Source: a virus. Taken from it: a stretch of 23,092 nucleotides of DNA. The DNA lies in the IMG/VR virus record IMGVR_UViG_3300027734_000327, positions 1-23,092 of that record; one strand, 5' to 3'. The position numbers and the translations under genes were made by a program. The notes under the pieces are model-generated. The model saw nothing but the letters and a program-made list of their open reading frames with translations, was not told the origin of the DNA and ran no database searches. Below, piece after piece: positions 1 through 6,070 of this stretch (the first letter of the stretch is position 1; each line of letters opens with the position of its first letter).

Positions 1-345
1 TATCCATTGTCATACAAAGGATTAACACAATCAGCTACAGATGCACTAGCTGGTGTCGGTGCAAGTTATAACTTTGGCCGTGTTGTTGGTTATATATCAG
101 GTGGTGTTGTACAAAACCTAAGTTACACAGCAGGTAGTCTACGTGGTACTAGCGGTATTGTTAATCTCGGTACATACAATGTGGCATTGCCAGGAAGCAA
201 TTACACTAGCTTGGCATTTGGTGCAGGGCTAACTATCGACGTAGCACGTAATCAATACTTAAACTTGGGCATTGGTTGGCAACAAAAGAGCCTAGTTAAT
301 ACCAACGTGGGTTCGTTTAATGCCAGTTACACAGTAGGCTTCTAA
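1..345 (+). CDS. Outer-membrane beta-barrel protein, C-terminal part
   Basis: The reading frame is open from the first base, so the N-terminus lies outside the window; about 114 residues are visible. They alternate polar and hydrophobic residues in short strands separated by Gly/Asn/Ser turns (GVGASYNFGRVVGYISGG, LAFGAGLTIDVA, NLGIGWQQ) and the chain ends in ASYTVGF. A final strand with a terminal Phe is the usual recognition signal of outer-membrane proteins for the BAM machinery. The family cannot be named from this fragment; an OmpA/OmpW-like or Lom-like small barrel is possible. In a phage such a protein could alter the infected cell's surface, for example to exclude other phages, but that is inference. 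No terminator follows it, and the next gene has its own late-promoter-like box and ribosome binding site. Confidence 0.6.
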   Translation, partial: YPLSYKGLTQSATDALAGVGASYNFGRVVGYISGGVVQNLSYTAGSLRGTSGIVNLGTYNVALPGSNYTSLAFGAGLTIDVARNQYLNLGIGWQQKSLVNTNVGSFNASYTVGF

Positions 346-406
346 ACAAGCTGACTCATCAAAGCGGCTTCGGTAATGAATTCCGTGGCAAAAGTATTAA
401 ACAGTT

Positions 407-414
407 AATAAATA
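407..414 (+). promoter_or_regulatory. Late-promoter-like box (AATAAATA)
   Basis: AATAAATA matches the T4 late promoter consensus TATAAATA at seven of eight positions and ends 20 nt before the ATG of the 52-aa gene, as at other genes here. Confidence 0.4.
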
Positions 415-434
415 ACGTATAGGAGGACACAACC

Positions 435-593
435 ATGAAACAGCAAAAGCTATTAGCTAAACTGTACAGGGCTTGCGTCGACGGAGATGCCGAGAAAGTA
501 CAAGAACTCAAGATGATTGAGTTTAAGAAAATCTTGAAACACAAAGCCGAAGGCAAACCGTTTAACAGAAAATGGACTTTGGTTAGGATTTAA
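435..593 (+). CDS. Small basic hypothetical protein (52 aa)
   Basis: An ATG with a strong AGGAGG ribosome binding site (421-426, 8 nt upstream) opens a 52-residue frame that ends right before a rho-independent terminator. The product is Lys-rich and predicted helical, with an N-terminal [14 protein letters not shown] and a C-terminal [12 protein letters not shown]. It has no membrane segment or recognisable motif. The arrangement of late-promoter-like box, ribosome binding site, frame and terminator makes it a convincing single-gene unit despite its size. I do not recognise the family; the function is unknown. Confidence 0.7.
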   Translation: MKQQKLLAKLYRACVDGDAEKVQELKMIEFKKILKHKAEGKPFNRKWTLVRI

Positions 594-602
594 CACACAG
601 CA

Positions 603-628
603 GGGCTACTCAGGTAGCCCTTTCTTTT
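603..628 (+). terminator. Rho-independent terminator
   Basis: A perfect 7-bp stem, GGGCTAC/GTAGCCC with a TCAG loop, is followed by TTTCTTTT. It ends the 52-aa gene and insulates the fibre gene downstream. Confidence 0.9.
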
Positions 629-629
629 G

Positions 630-637
630 GCTAAATA
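630..637 (+). promoter_or_regulatory. Late-promoter-like box (GCTAAATA)
   Basis: GCTAAATA directly follows the terminator T-run and precedes the fibre gene start by about 60 nt. It shares the TAAATA core with the other boxes in the window. Confidence 0.35.
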
Positions 638-697
638 CACGGTATAAACATACTGTGCTTCTTGCAAACTCATTGTATGTCCAACAAGGATAATACA

Positions 698-1825
698 ATG
701 ACTATTAGAAAGCTGGAAAGTAAAGCAGTTCGTGCCGCAATTGGCACATATATAGGAAGAGCAGGTGAAATATCCTTTGATCCCAGCATAGGCGCACTTA
801 AACTATCCGATGGCATAACTCCCGGCGGCATAGCAATAACAGAACCCACTGTAATTAACGTAGCAGATAATCGCTGGTATGTTGACCCCAGCAGAACAGA
901 TATAAATCCAGCATCTGCAACTGGTAATATCACCAATCCATTCCTCACTATCACAGCCGCATTGGCCTACATTGAAGCACGAATAGCAGACGGAACTCTT
1001 GTTATCAACATGTCTGGGACTGTGGTAGATAATCCTCAGTTTGTTGTACTCACCAGTTCAACTACAGAAGATGTAAACCTAACACGCGGACACATTTATA
1101 TTGTAGGTGACACACCAGATGCAGGACATGTGCCAATTTGGATTCACGGACATGTTACCATTACCCCAGGTGGTGCTACCAAAGCCATAAATGACTTTGG
1201 CTTGTTCCATGTAGCTGTATTGCCTACTGGCAACTTCCACGGTGTTAAGGTAACTGGCACCGCGGCGTGTCGTGTGTACTTAGAAAATGTTTATGTTTAT
1301 CAAGGCACCAGCGGTTATAGTTGTGTGTACATGGACAACAGCGATGCTTCTACTAAGTTGGAACTTGTTGACTGTACAGTAGGAAGAGAAGCCGGGTCAA
1401 CATATCTAGTGGATATTCAAAGTGCTTACTGTAAAATTAATAATCTTGAGACTAACGGTCAAGGACAAGCATTGAACTTTGCCAATGCGGCCGCTGGTAC
1501 TATATTGAACAGTGTGATTGATGCGGGCGTTGGCGCAGTTATTACACTGAGCGGAACTGTGCAGTTTGGCATGGGCAACTGTATTCTAAACAATACCAGT
1601 GCCGCGGCAAACACGTATGGAGTTACTATGAGTGGGACAGCCAGTATGCAGTTTGGGGTATGTACATTCAATGTACCTGCCGCACAGGCAACCAATCGTG
1701 CTATCAATGGAGTGGCTGGCAATGTGGTATTGTATGCTGACCCAATATTCCAATATGGTACTTGTGTTAAGATATCCACAGCAATTACTCTACTACCGTT
1801 AACTACAGCGTTCACCGCAGTATAA
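698..1825 (+). CDS. Tail-fibre-like protein with beta-helix character
   Basis: The chosen start is the ATG at 698 because AAGGA sits 8 nt upstream; ATG 677 and TTG 662 are in frame but lack as good a site. This gives 375 residues. The N-terminus (about residues 1-45) contains AGEISFDPSIGALKLSDG, a module typical of phage fibre proteins (GE-aromatic-x-D-x(4-5)-L-x-hydrophobic-x-DG), and a related version opens the tailspike gene at 11999. The rest is rich in Gly, Asn, Thr and Val in short repeats with little charge, as in right-handed parallel beta-helices. No catalytic motif is evident. It is likely a virion fibre or receptor-binding component, expressed late from the TAAATA box after the upstream terminator. 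The adjacent genes are a secreted nuclease and a barrel protein, not obvious tail genes. Confidence 0.65.
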   Translation: MTIRKLESKAVRAAIGTYIGRAGEISFDPSIGALKLSDGITPGGIAITEPTVINVADNRWYVDPSRTDINPASATGNITNPFLTITAALAYIEARIADGTLVINMSGTVVDNPQFVVLTSSTTEDVNLTRGHIYIVGDTPDAGHVPIWIHGHVTITPGGATKAINDFGLFHVAVLPTGNFHGVKVTGTAACRVYLENVYVYQGTSGYSCVYMDNSDASTKLELVDCTVGREAGSTYLVDIQSAYCKINNLETNGQGQALNFANAAAGTILNSVIDAGVGAVITLSGTVQFGMGNCILNNTSAAANTYGVTMSGTASMQFGVCTFNVPAAQATNRAINGVAGNVVLYADPIFQYGTCVKISTAITLLPLTTAFTAV

Positions 1826-1827
1826 TA

Positions 1828-1835
1828 GGTAAATA
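1828..1835 (+). promoter_or_regulatory. Late-promoter-like box (GGTAAATA)
   Basis: GGTAAATA lies between the fibre stop codon and the nuclease ATG and ends 27 nt before that ATG. Only the TAAATA core matches the T4 consensus. Confidence 0.35.
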
Positions 1836-1862
1836 ATAGCACTTAACTACAAAGGTATATAA

Positions 1863-2678
1863 ATGAAGAAATTATTAGCAGTATTATTAGCACTTGTTTC
1901 TTCACAAGTGTTTGCTTGGGAGCAACGTGCCCCTAATCCAGTACAGGCTTGTGCTGTCCATAGTCCATATGGCTTTGCACAAACACAGCGTACAGCACAA
2001 CCAATTTGCCGTGAAGCGTATCTAGTTGCGTATGACGCACCGGTAAAGATTCCAGTGTATGTAGCGTACACACTATTACCACAGAACGCATTAGGTTGTT
2101 TTCCACGCACTAACGCTTTTGTGGCTGACCAGTCATTAGGCGGCACAGGTGCTCGACCAGATGACTATGCAGGAACCGGATATGACAAAGGTCATGCCGC
2201 ACCAGACGGGGATTTGTCTTGGAGCCAGCAGGTCGAGTACGAGTCATTCCTAATGACAAACATGTACCCACAGGCTGGCTCATTAAATCGTGGAATTTGG
2301 AAATTACTGGAGACATCAGTCCGGGGTTGGGCAGTACAAACAAACCAGAGCTACACTATATTCGTGGGCGCATTCTATGGCGCTGGTGATAAGACAATTG
2401 GCAATGGTGTTATTGTACCACATGGTTACTACAAGATTGTTATAAACAACAACACCAAACAAGTAGCAGGTTGGGCATTTCCACACACAGCACCATATCC
2501 TAACTTAGGCAATGACCTGCGTATGTTCCGTAAGCCTATTGCACAAATTGAACAAGAAGCAGGAGTTAAGTATGCACTACCTCCGGGCGCTGTTGAAATA
2601 CAACCTGGCGCAGAGTGGCCAGTAGACTTCGGTGCGCTGACCAACGCAAAGAGAGCCAAGTGTGGAAAAGCTGACTAA
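1863..2678 (+). CDS. Secreted DNA/RNA non-specific endonuclease (NUC1 family)
   Basis: The 271-residue product opens with a Sec signal peptide (MKKLLAVLLALVSSQVFAW, cleavage probably after Ala18). The NUC1 (beta-beta-alpha-Me) active site is readable: DKGH at 108-111 replaces the usual DRGH, with His111 the presumed general base; TNMYPQ at 132-137; Asn142, the expected Mg2+ ligand; and Glu150. The His-to-Asn and Asn-to-Glu spacings (31 and 8) closely match Serratia nuclease (30 and 8). The enzyme should cut DNA and RNA in the periplasm or outside the cell; Cys residues near 30, 49, 79 and 267 could form disulfides. The 3' end overlaps a possible small membrane peptide, and the metallopeptidase gene follows. 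A role in degrading incoming foreign DNA or released host DNA is inference. Confidence 0.88.
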   Translation: MKKLLAVLLALVSSQVFAWEQRAPNPVQACAVHSPYGFAQTQRTAQPICREAYLVAYDAPVKIPVYVAYTLLPQNALGCFPRTNAFVADQSLGGTGARPDDYAGTGYDKGHAAPDGDLSWSQQVEYESFLMTNMYPQAGSLNRGIWKLLETSVRGWAVQTNQSYTIFVGAFYGAGDKTIGNGVIVPHGYYKIVINNNTKQVAGWAFPHTAPYPNLGNDLRMFRKPIAQIEQEAGVKYALPPGAVEIQPGAEWPVDFGALTNAKRAKCGKAD

Positions 2679-2790
2679 TATTGGACGAAGCATACTTACC
2701 GCACTCTTTAACGGGCTTGCGGCTGTTGGATGCGGAATAGCAGGGTTACCTTATGAGATACCGGGAACTGATAGAATCAACAACGACTAA
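2662..2790 (+). CDS. Possible small hydrophobic peptide (42 aa)
   Basis: A GTG start inside the end of the nuclease gene opens a 42-codon frame bridging the gap to the metallopeptidase and overlapping its first 38 bases. The peptide has one hydrophobic stretch (about residues 7-30: IGRSILTALFNGLAAVGCGI), preceded by a charged MEKLTN and followed by a polar tail. This could be a single-pass membrane or amphipathic peptide. The ribosome binding site is weak (GAGAG, about 10 nt upstream), so translation would probably be coupled to the nuclease gene. It fills an otherwise unexplained 74-nt gap with clean protein-like sequence, but a chance frame cannot be excluded. Confidence 0.35.
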   Translation: MEKLTNIGRSILTALFNGLAAVGCGIAGLPYEIPGTDRINND

Positions 2791-3175
2791 AAATCAATTC
2801 ATGCAAATCATGAATGATTTCTTGCCCCTTGCCATGCAAGAACTAGGTGTAGATCAGTTGCCTAAATTTAAACTTATGTCTCAGATAAAAGACGATGTAC
2901 AACCCACATTTGGTAAATTTGACAGTTACGAAAATGTTATATACCTTGCGTTAGAACAACGCCATCCCCTAGACATACTAAGAACACTAGCACATGAGCT
3001 AGTACATTTTAGACAAAATACAGAACATCAATTAGATGATACTTCCGGGCATACAGGCAGTCCAGAAGAGAATGAAGCACATGAAGTAGCAGGCATCATC
3101 ATGAGAAACTTTAATAAAGCGTATCCTGAATATTTTGATGACCATGCTATTCAATTAAAGGACACACTACCTTAG
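2753..3175 (+). CDS. Zinc metallopeptidase-like protein (HELVH)
   Basis: The 140-residue protein has a zincin motif HELVH at 81-85 (two His ligands, catalytic Glu82) in a helix preceded by LDILRTLA. A downstream EENEAHE at 105-111 could supply the third zinc ligand. The layout resembles SprT/IrrE-like small metallopeptidases; the exact family is uncertain. The N-terminus MRYRELIES resembles T4 capsid-targeting sequences and contains L-I-E, a fit to the (L/I)-x-E prohead protease consensus, so the enzyme may be packaged in the capsid and injected. That is inference. No clear Shine-Dalgarno site precedes the ATG; coupling to the overlapping 42-aa frame is possible. The gene ends just before a GC-rich foldable region and a bidirectional terminator. 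Confidence 0.7.
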   Translation: MRYRELIESTTTKNQFMQIMNDFLPLAMQELGVDQLPKFKLMSQIKDDVQPTFGKFDSYENVIYLALEQRHPLDILRTLAHELVHFRQNTEHQLDDTSGHTGSPEENEAHEVAGIIMRNFNKAYPEYFDDHAIQLKDTLP

Positions 3176-3182
3176 GACCTTA

Positions 3183-3253
3183 TGGTTACTCGTGTGCGCC
3201 GGGTGCTGGCGCGGGAAACTAGGCCGGGAATCCTAGAATTCCGAAAGTGACCA
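3183..3253 (+). ncRNA. Possible structured RNA, three-way junction
   Basis: This short GC-rich stretch lies between the metallopeptidase stop codon and the terminator. An 8-bp closing stem pairs TGGTTACT (3183-3190) with AGTGACCA (3246-3253), one G-U pair. Inside are two hairpins: GCGCC (3196-3200)/GGCGC (3208-3212), and an arm with GGGA (3213-3216)/TTCC (3239-3242) plus CTAGG (3219-3223)/CCTAG (3232-3236). The second arm stacks directly after the first. I do not recognise a known riboswitch or ribozyme core. It may be a 3'UTR element or a small RNA ending at the terminator at 3263. Strand is assumed from the upstream gene. Confidence 0.4.
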
Positions 3254-3262
3254 CTAATCAAG

Positions 3263-3290
3263 AAAACAGGGACATGTAAGTCCCTGTTTT
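3263..3290. terminator. Bidirectional rho-independent terminator
   Basis: An 11-bp perfect stem, AAAACAGGGAC/GTCCCTGTTTT with a 6-nt loop, carries a T-run on one side and an A-run on the other. It lies between convergent genes and can serve both strands. Confidence 0.9.
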
Positions 3291-3342
3291 GCTTTACTGT
3301 CTAGTATGTAAACTTATATTGTGCTATGCACCGATAATATAA

Positions 3343-3618
3343 TTATTTTTTAGATGTAGTACTACCGGCATTAACAAATGCGTACATTTTTTCCGCAGTT
3401 TCTAGAACTTTATCAAGTCCTGGAAACTCTGGCATTCCTACTGTGGTTACCAACTGGCCTGTCTTTTCATCACGGGCAGTTGACATTTCCCAACCTTGGA
3501 ACTTAGAGTGAAATTCTTCACTAACTAGGCTCTTTGCCATATCCAAGATATCTGTACGGATCTCGTAACCGTTTTTGTTGAATTTAACTTCTGGTAGCTT
3601 TGGTGTAAAATCTGACAT
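3343..3618 (-). CDS. Conserved-type phage hypothetical protein (91 aa)
   Basis: The 91-residue product has no signal peptide or membrane segment. It contains FNKNGYEIRTDILDMAKS, a central FQGWEMSTARDEKTG, and a C-terminal PGLDKVLETAEKMYAFVN helix. I recall similar small proteins in T4-like marine phages, without an assigned function. The start at 3618 has AGGAGAAT about 6 nt upstream on the minus strand. A TTGCTT-N17-TATAAT promoter at 3678-3706 can transcribe it separately from the hydrolase gene behind it. It ends toward the bidirectional terminator. Confidence 0.75.
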   Translation of the reverse strand: MSDFTPKLPEVKFNKNGYEIRTDILDMAKSLVSEEFHSKFQGWEMSTARDEKTGQLVTTVGMPEFPGLDKVLETAEKMYAFVNAGSTTSKK

Positions 3619-3677
3619 TGTAATTCTCCTTGTGTGTAATGTCTGTGTTAATAGGTACTTCTTTTTCCCTATGTACT

Positions 3678-3706
3678 ATTATATATGCTTTGCGATATAA
3701 AAGCAA
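3678..3706 (-). promoter_or_regulatory. Sigma70-type promoter for the 3343-3618 gene
   Basis: On the minus strand, TTGCTT (3701-3706), a 17-nt spacer and a perfect TATAAT (3678-3683) lie about 60 nt upstream of the start at 3618. The -35 box begins just beyond the stop codon of the hydrolase gene. The same TTGCTT box occurs at 5130-5135. Confidence 0.75.
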
Positions 3707-4282
3707 CTATTTCTTGAACTTTTTTATTCGTTCTTTAATAATGCCTATAATTTTATCACTGAGCACAACTTCGTAGTGGTTGTAATCTACTTCCACTAAT
3801 TCCATATCAGCATGATGTTTCATACTGGCTATGGTTACAACTCCATCATTAGGTTCAACAATGAATGGACTTTGTCCTTGTACAGTAACCACGTTAGTCC
3901 ATGGATGCTGTATCTTAATCTTATCTGCTTGCCGCATTACCCAACTGCTTGGACCAATGTCACGCATTAGACGGCTAAATGGTAAAAAGAACTTGGCAAA
4001 TTCTGCTACTTCTGCACCACCATACGGTGTGCTTAGTGTGACAGCGCCTTTAACCTGTTCTGGCATGGCATTGGCAATATGCAATGAATATATGCCGCCT
4101 AAGCTATGTGCTACAAACGCTATGTCTTTAACATCTTTCAACTGCTCAATCATGTCGTTTAGGTTTTTTTCAAACCCGTTACGACTATCGTAGTTGATAT
4201 CTATACCATCACCAATTTTGCTTCGAATATAATTGAAGCTTTCACTAGTCGCACTTGCTCCGTGGATATAAACCAAAGTCAT
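3707..4282 (-). CDS. Alpha/beta hydrolase (lipase/esterase-like)
   Basis: The 191-residue protein carries alpha/beta-hydrolase hallmarks: VYIHGAS at 4-10 (oxyanion-hole HG), a nucleophile elbow AHSLGG at 58-63 (Ser60; canonical GHSLGG), Asp146 in EPNDGVV and His169 in NHYEVV, a complete Ser-Asp-His triad. It lacks a signal peptide and so acts in the cytoplasm, or in the virion. The substrate is unknown; the DGVV-type acid loop is common in lipases and PGAP1-like esterases. The gene lies 3 nt from the cupin gene upstream, so the two are probably co-transcribed. Such hydrolases are not core T4-like genes, so acquisition from a bacterium is plausible. Confidence 0.85.
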   Translation of the reverse strand: MTLVYIHGASATSESFNYIRSKIGDGIDINYDSRNGFEKNLNDMIEQLKDVKDIAFVAHSLGGIYSLHIANAMPEQVKGAVTLSTPYGGAEVAEFAKFFLPFSRLMRDIGPSSWVMRQADKIKIQHPWTNVVTVQGQSPFIVEPNDGVVTIASMKHHADMELVEVDYNHYEVVLSDKIIGIIKERIKKFKK

Positions 4283-4285
4283 GAT

Positions 4286-4702
4286 TTACGCCCAAGCTGA
4301 TGGGGGTGGTATTTCGCAAGGACCTTCTGCAGGTTCTGTTCCGTAATCAGCTGGCGTAATGATTTCCAAATACTCCATATCTGGGCTATAGTCGTACAAG
4401 TAATGTACAATGCCTGGACGTTGCTGTACGCAATCGCCTGCTTCAACTAAATGGATTTTATCTTCATACATGAACTTAGCCCAACCCTTTAACATATAAA
4501 CGATTTGGAACTCAGCTACGTGAATGTGCCAACCTGTACCACCCGAATTCTCTGGGGGTAAGTTTGCTTTTGTGATGTGTGCTAGAACACGACCGTCTGT
4601 AGCGTCTGCTACTCCTAGGTCTTTGTATAGGAAAAAGTCACGGAGACCTCCACCTTTAAATTCTACTTCTGAACCTTTAACGTGCGAAAACTTAGTAGTC
4701 AT
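4286..4702 (-). CDS. Cupin-domain protein
   Basis: The 138-residue protein is a single-domain cupin. Motif 1 is visible as GWHIHVAEFQIVYMLKG (His59, His61, Glu64 as metal ligands) and motif 2 as GDCVQQRPGIVHYL (His100). Those four residues usually bind Fe, Mn, Zn or Ni, so it may be an enzyme (dioxygenase or isomerase) rather than a pure binding protein; the reaction is not readable. The start at 4702 has AGGAGTAG 6-10 nt upstream. A perfect TATAAATA box on the minus strand (4726-4733) lies 23 nt from the start. It is followed closely by the hydrolase gene, suggesting a two-gene unit. Confidence 0.85.
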   Translation of the reverse strand: MTTKFSHVKGSEVEFKGGGLRDFFLYKDLGVADATDGRVLAHITKANLPPENSGGTGWHIHVAEFQIVYMLKGWAKFMYEDKIHLVEAGDCVQQRPGIVHYLYDYSPDMEYLEIITPADYGTEPAEGPCEIPPPSAWA

Positions 4703-4725
4703 TGCTACTCCTTTCTGTGTGTGTA

Positions 4726-4733
4726 TATTTATA
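4726..4733 (-). promoter_or_regulatory. Late-promoter-like box (TATAAATA)
   Basis: A perfect match to the T4 late consensus on the minus strand, ending 23 nt before the cupin ATG. It would give the cupin-hydrolase pair late expression. Confidence 0.55.
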
Positions 4734-4756
4734 TTTGCACCTTGCGGTGCAACAAG

Positions 4757-4876
4757 TTACTTAGTCATTAATGCTTTTGCTTCTTCGTATCGACCCACGC
4801 GAGCCAATGCACATGCCGCTCTAGTTTGTCCAATTTGGATGCAAACGTTGTACAATGTGTTTAAAATTGTTTTCAT
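4757..4876 (-). CDS. Small hypothetical protein (39 aa)
   Basis: This 39-residue frame starts with ATGA, overlapping the stop codon of the 58-aa gene upstream, and has AAAGGAA as ribosome binding site about 9 nt before it. The sequence MKTILNTLYNVCIQIGQTRA continues into a helix ending RVGRYEEAKALMTK, protein-like, with alternating hydrophobic positions typical of an amphipathic helix. The overlap and the good ribosome binding site argue for a real gene. The function is unknown. Confidence 0.65.
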   Translation of the reverse strand: MKTILNTLYNVCIQIGQTRAACALARVGRYEEAKALMTK

Positions 4877-5049
4877 AGATATTGTTCCTTTTGATAGTTA
4901 AACTGACGGATATAGTTTTCTAGTTGTGCGGCATCGGTAATGCCTTTGTCTGCTAGATATGCATCTAGACTTCCTTGATATGATGAACCTGGGAACATTT
5001 CTGATAAACGTTCTAGGATAGACTGCATCTTTTCTGATAGGTATTTCAT
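4873..5049 (-). CDS. Small hypothetical protein (58 aa)
   Basis: The start at 5049 has AGAGGAAA about 8 nt upstream; the stop overlaps the next ATG as ATGA. The 58-residue product is helical and charged (MKYLSEKMQSILERLSEMF, then SLDAYLADKGITDAAQLENY), ending in a Gln/Tyr-rich tail. There is no membrane segment or Cys motif. It is the first gene of the minus-strand block and is served by a TTGCTT-N17-TACAAT promoter and a GATAAATA box. The function is unknown. Confidence 0.75.
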   Translation of the reverse strand: MKYLSEKMQSILERLSEMFPGSSYQGSLDAYLADKGITDAAQLENYIRQFNYQKEQYL

Positions 5050-5097
5050 TTTGTGTTTCCTCTGTATGTGTGTAGAGACTCATGGTTTCTACTTAGT

Positions 5098-5105
5098 TAT
5101 TTATC
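5098..5105 (-). promoter_or_regulatory. Late-promoter-like box (GATAAATA)
   Basis: On the minus strand GATAAATA lies immediately downstream of the sigma70-like promoter and 48 nt before the start at 5049. Confidence 0.35.
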
Positions 5106-5106
5106 T

Positions 5107-5135
5107 ATTGTATACTGCGACTGCACAAAAAGCAA
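5107..5135 (-). promoter_or_regulatory. Sigma70-type promoter, minus strand
   Basis: TTGCTT (5130-5135), a 17-nt spacer and TACAAT (5107-5112) face the minus-strand genes from 5049. The -35 box is identical to that at 3701-3706. Confidence 0.6.
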
Positions 5136-5137
5136 GT

Positions 5138-5166
5138 TTGCTCTTAACCAAAGATTACTGTATAAT
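5138..5166 (+). promoter_or_regulatory. Sigma70-type promoter, plus strand
   Basis: TTGCTC (5138-5143), a 17-nt spacer and a perfect TATAAT (5161-5166) lie upstream of the gene at 5212. Its -35 box is 2 bp from the -35 box of the divergent minus-strand promoter. Confidence 0.7.
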
Positions 5167-5180
5167 TACACTTAACCGCT

Positions 5181-5188
5181 ACTAAATA
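5181..5188 (+). promoter_or_regulatory. Late-promoter-like box (ACTAAATA)
   Basis: ACTAAATA ends 23 nt before the GTG start at 5212, the same spacing as several other boxes; only the TAAATA core matches. Confidence 0.35.
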
Positions 5189-5211
5189 TTAAACAAGAAT
5201 AAGGAAATGAC

Positions 5212-5520
5212 GTGAAACGCCATACTAGAAGTCTTTTAGAAGAACTTAATGATATTGCAGTCCGCAAAGACTCCGAGAGTGTCATCGAAAGTAGAGCACA
5301 GCACATTATTGATAGTGCTATTAATCTACTGCATCTTATTCGTGAAAACTTTGATCCAGAACAGGCCTACGAATTAGAACGCAGGTTATTGAATTCTATC
5401 AAAGCAGGAGATCCTGCTAAATTTACCCGTGGCATCCGCAAGCTACGCGACTCAAAACAAACTTCAAACAGTCTAAAAATCATAGAAGGTGATTTAAAAG
5501 ACGACGAAGATGACCTATAA
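5212..5520 (+). CDS. Conserved-type phage hypothetical protein (102 aa)
   Basis: A GTG start is used: AAGGA lies 7 nt upstream, and the ATG at 5206 is followed at once by a stop. The 102-residue product is all-helical and charged, with LLEELNDIAVRKDSESVIESRAQ-type helices, a central ENFDPEQAYELERRLLNSI and an acidic tail (DLKDDEDDL). The N-terminus MKRHTRSLLEEL includes an L-L-E that fits the T4 prohead protease consensus. I recall similar proteins in T4-like cyanophages, without a function. A sigma70-like promoter and a TAAATA box precede it, so it may be expressed both early and late. Confidence 0.75.
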   Translation: MKRHTRSLLEELNDIAVRKDSESVIESRAQHIIDSAINLLHLIRENFDPEQAYELERRLLNSIKAGDPAKFTRGIRKLRDSKQTSNSLKIIEGDLKDDEDDL

Positions 5521-5552
5521 TTCAGCCATTTGATACGGTTTTTCCTAAACTA

Positions 5553-5560
5553 GATAAATA
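5553..5560 (+). promoter_or_regulatory. Late-promoter-like box (GATAAATA)
   Basis: GATAAATA lies 54 nt before the ATG at 5615, with a hairpin and an AAGGAG site between them. Confidence 0.45.
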
Positions 5561-5570
5561 TTACTACCGA

Positions 5571-5587
5571 TACCCCAGAGTGGGGTA
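5571..5587 (+). promoter_or_regulatory. 5' leader hairpin
   Basis: A perfect 7-bp hairpin, TACCCCA/TGGGGTA with a GAG loop, would lie near the 5' end of a transcript started from the box at 5553. No T-run follows, so it is not a terminator. It may protect the mRNA end or set translation of the gene at 5615. Confidence 0.5.
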
Positions 5588-5614
5588 CGACATATCGAGA
5601 ACAAGGAGATTATT

Positions 5615-6070
5615 ATGTCAGCAGGAATTACAAGAGTAAACGGCAACGCCGAATACGGCACATCACGTAACGTTACTGGTACAAAAGGTACGTTTTTTGG
5701 CGGATATCAACCGCTATATGTTAAGATACAAACTGTATCTGCAAAAAATGATTTCACTTCTGGTGATATCAACGGCTCATTGGAGCAATTAGTACGTGCC
5801 GCCGAAACAGTTGGTACAGTTACTGGTTATGGTACTCCAACTACCGCCGCATCAAGCTCATCAGTAGTTTTGATTTTTGATGCAGGTACATTGAATCAAG
5901 GTGACGGCACAGCTGGACAAGCTGGTGCAACATCCGGTTTAGCTTTATTAAAGGCTAACATTGCTTCAGCATTAACAGCTGGTTCAGTGATTGATGGTAA
6001 CTCAGCAACTATCGCTACTACAGATTTTGTATGTGCAGTAGTTTCAATTAGTGGTATTACGTTTGCTTAA
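5615..6070 (+). CDS. Probable virion structural protein (151 aa)
   Basis: The ATG at 5615 is preceded by AAGGAG 7 nt upstream. The 151-residue product is low in charge and rich in Gly, Thr, Ser and Ala (GNAEYGTSRNVTGTKGTFFGG; a long TTAASSSSVVLIFDAGTL segment), with almost no Lys or Arg after residue 50. That composition is typical of beta-rich phage surface proteins such as head decoration or small tail proteins. There is no signal peptide and no catalytic motif. It forms a single-gene unit: late-promoter-like box, leader hairpin, strong ribosome binding site and its own terminator, as expected for a highly expressed late structural protein. The exact role is not assigned. Confidence 0.65.
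   Translation: MSAGITRVNGNAEYGTSRNVTGTKGTFFGGYQPLYVKIQTVSAKNDFTSGDINGSLEQLVRAAETVGTVTGYGTPTTAASSSSVVLIFDAGTLNQGDGTAGQAGATSGLALLKANIASALTAGSVIDGNSATIATTDFVCAVVSISGITFA

Noticed and set aside
1459-1842. Minus-strand ORF opposite the fibre gene
   Set aside because: It mirrors the low-complexity beta-helix coding strand, has no ribosome binding site or motif, and lies fully within a better-supported gene.
3183-3253. Hammerhead or other known ribozyme in the three-way junction
   Set aside because: The CUGANGA core of a hammerhead is absent, and no other known catalytic core is recognisable.
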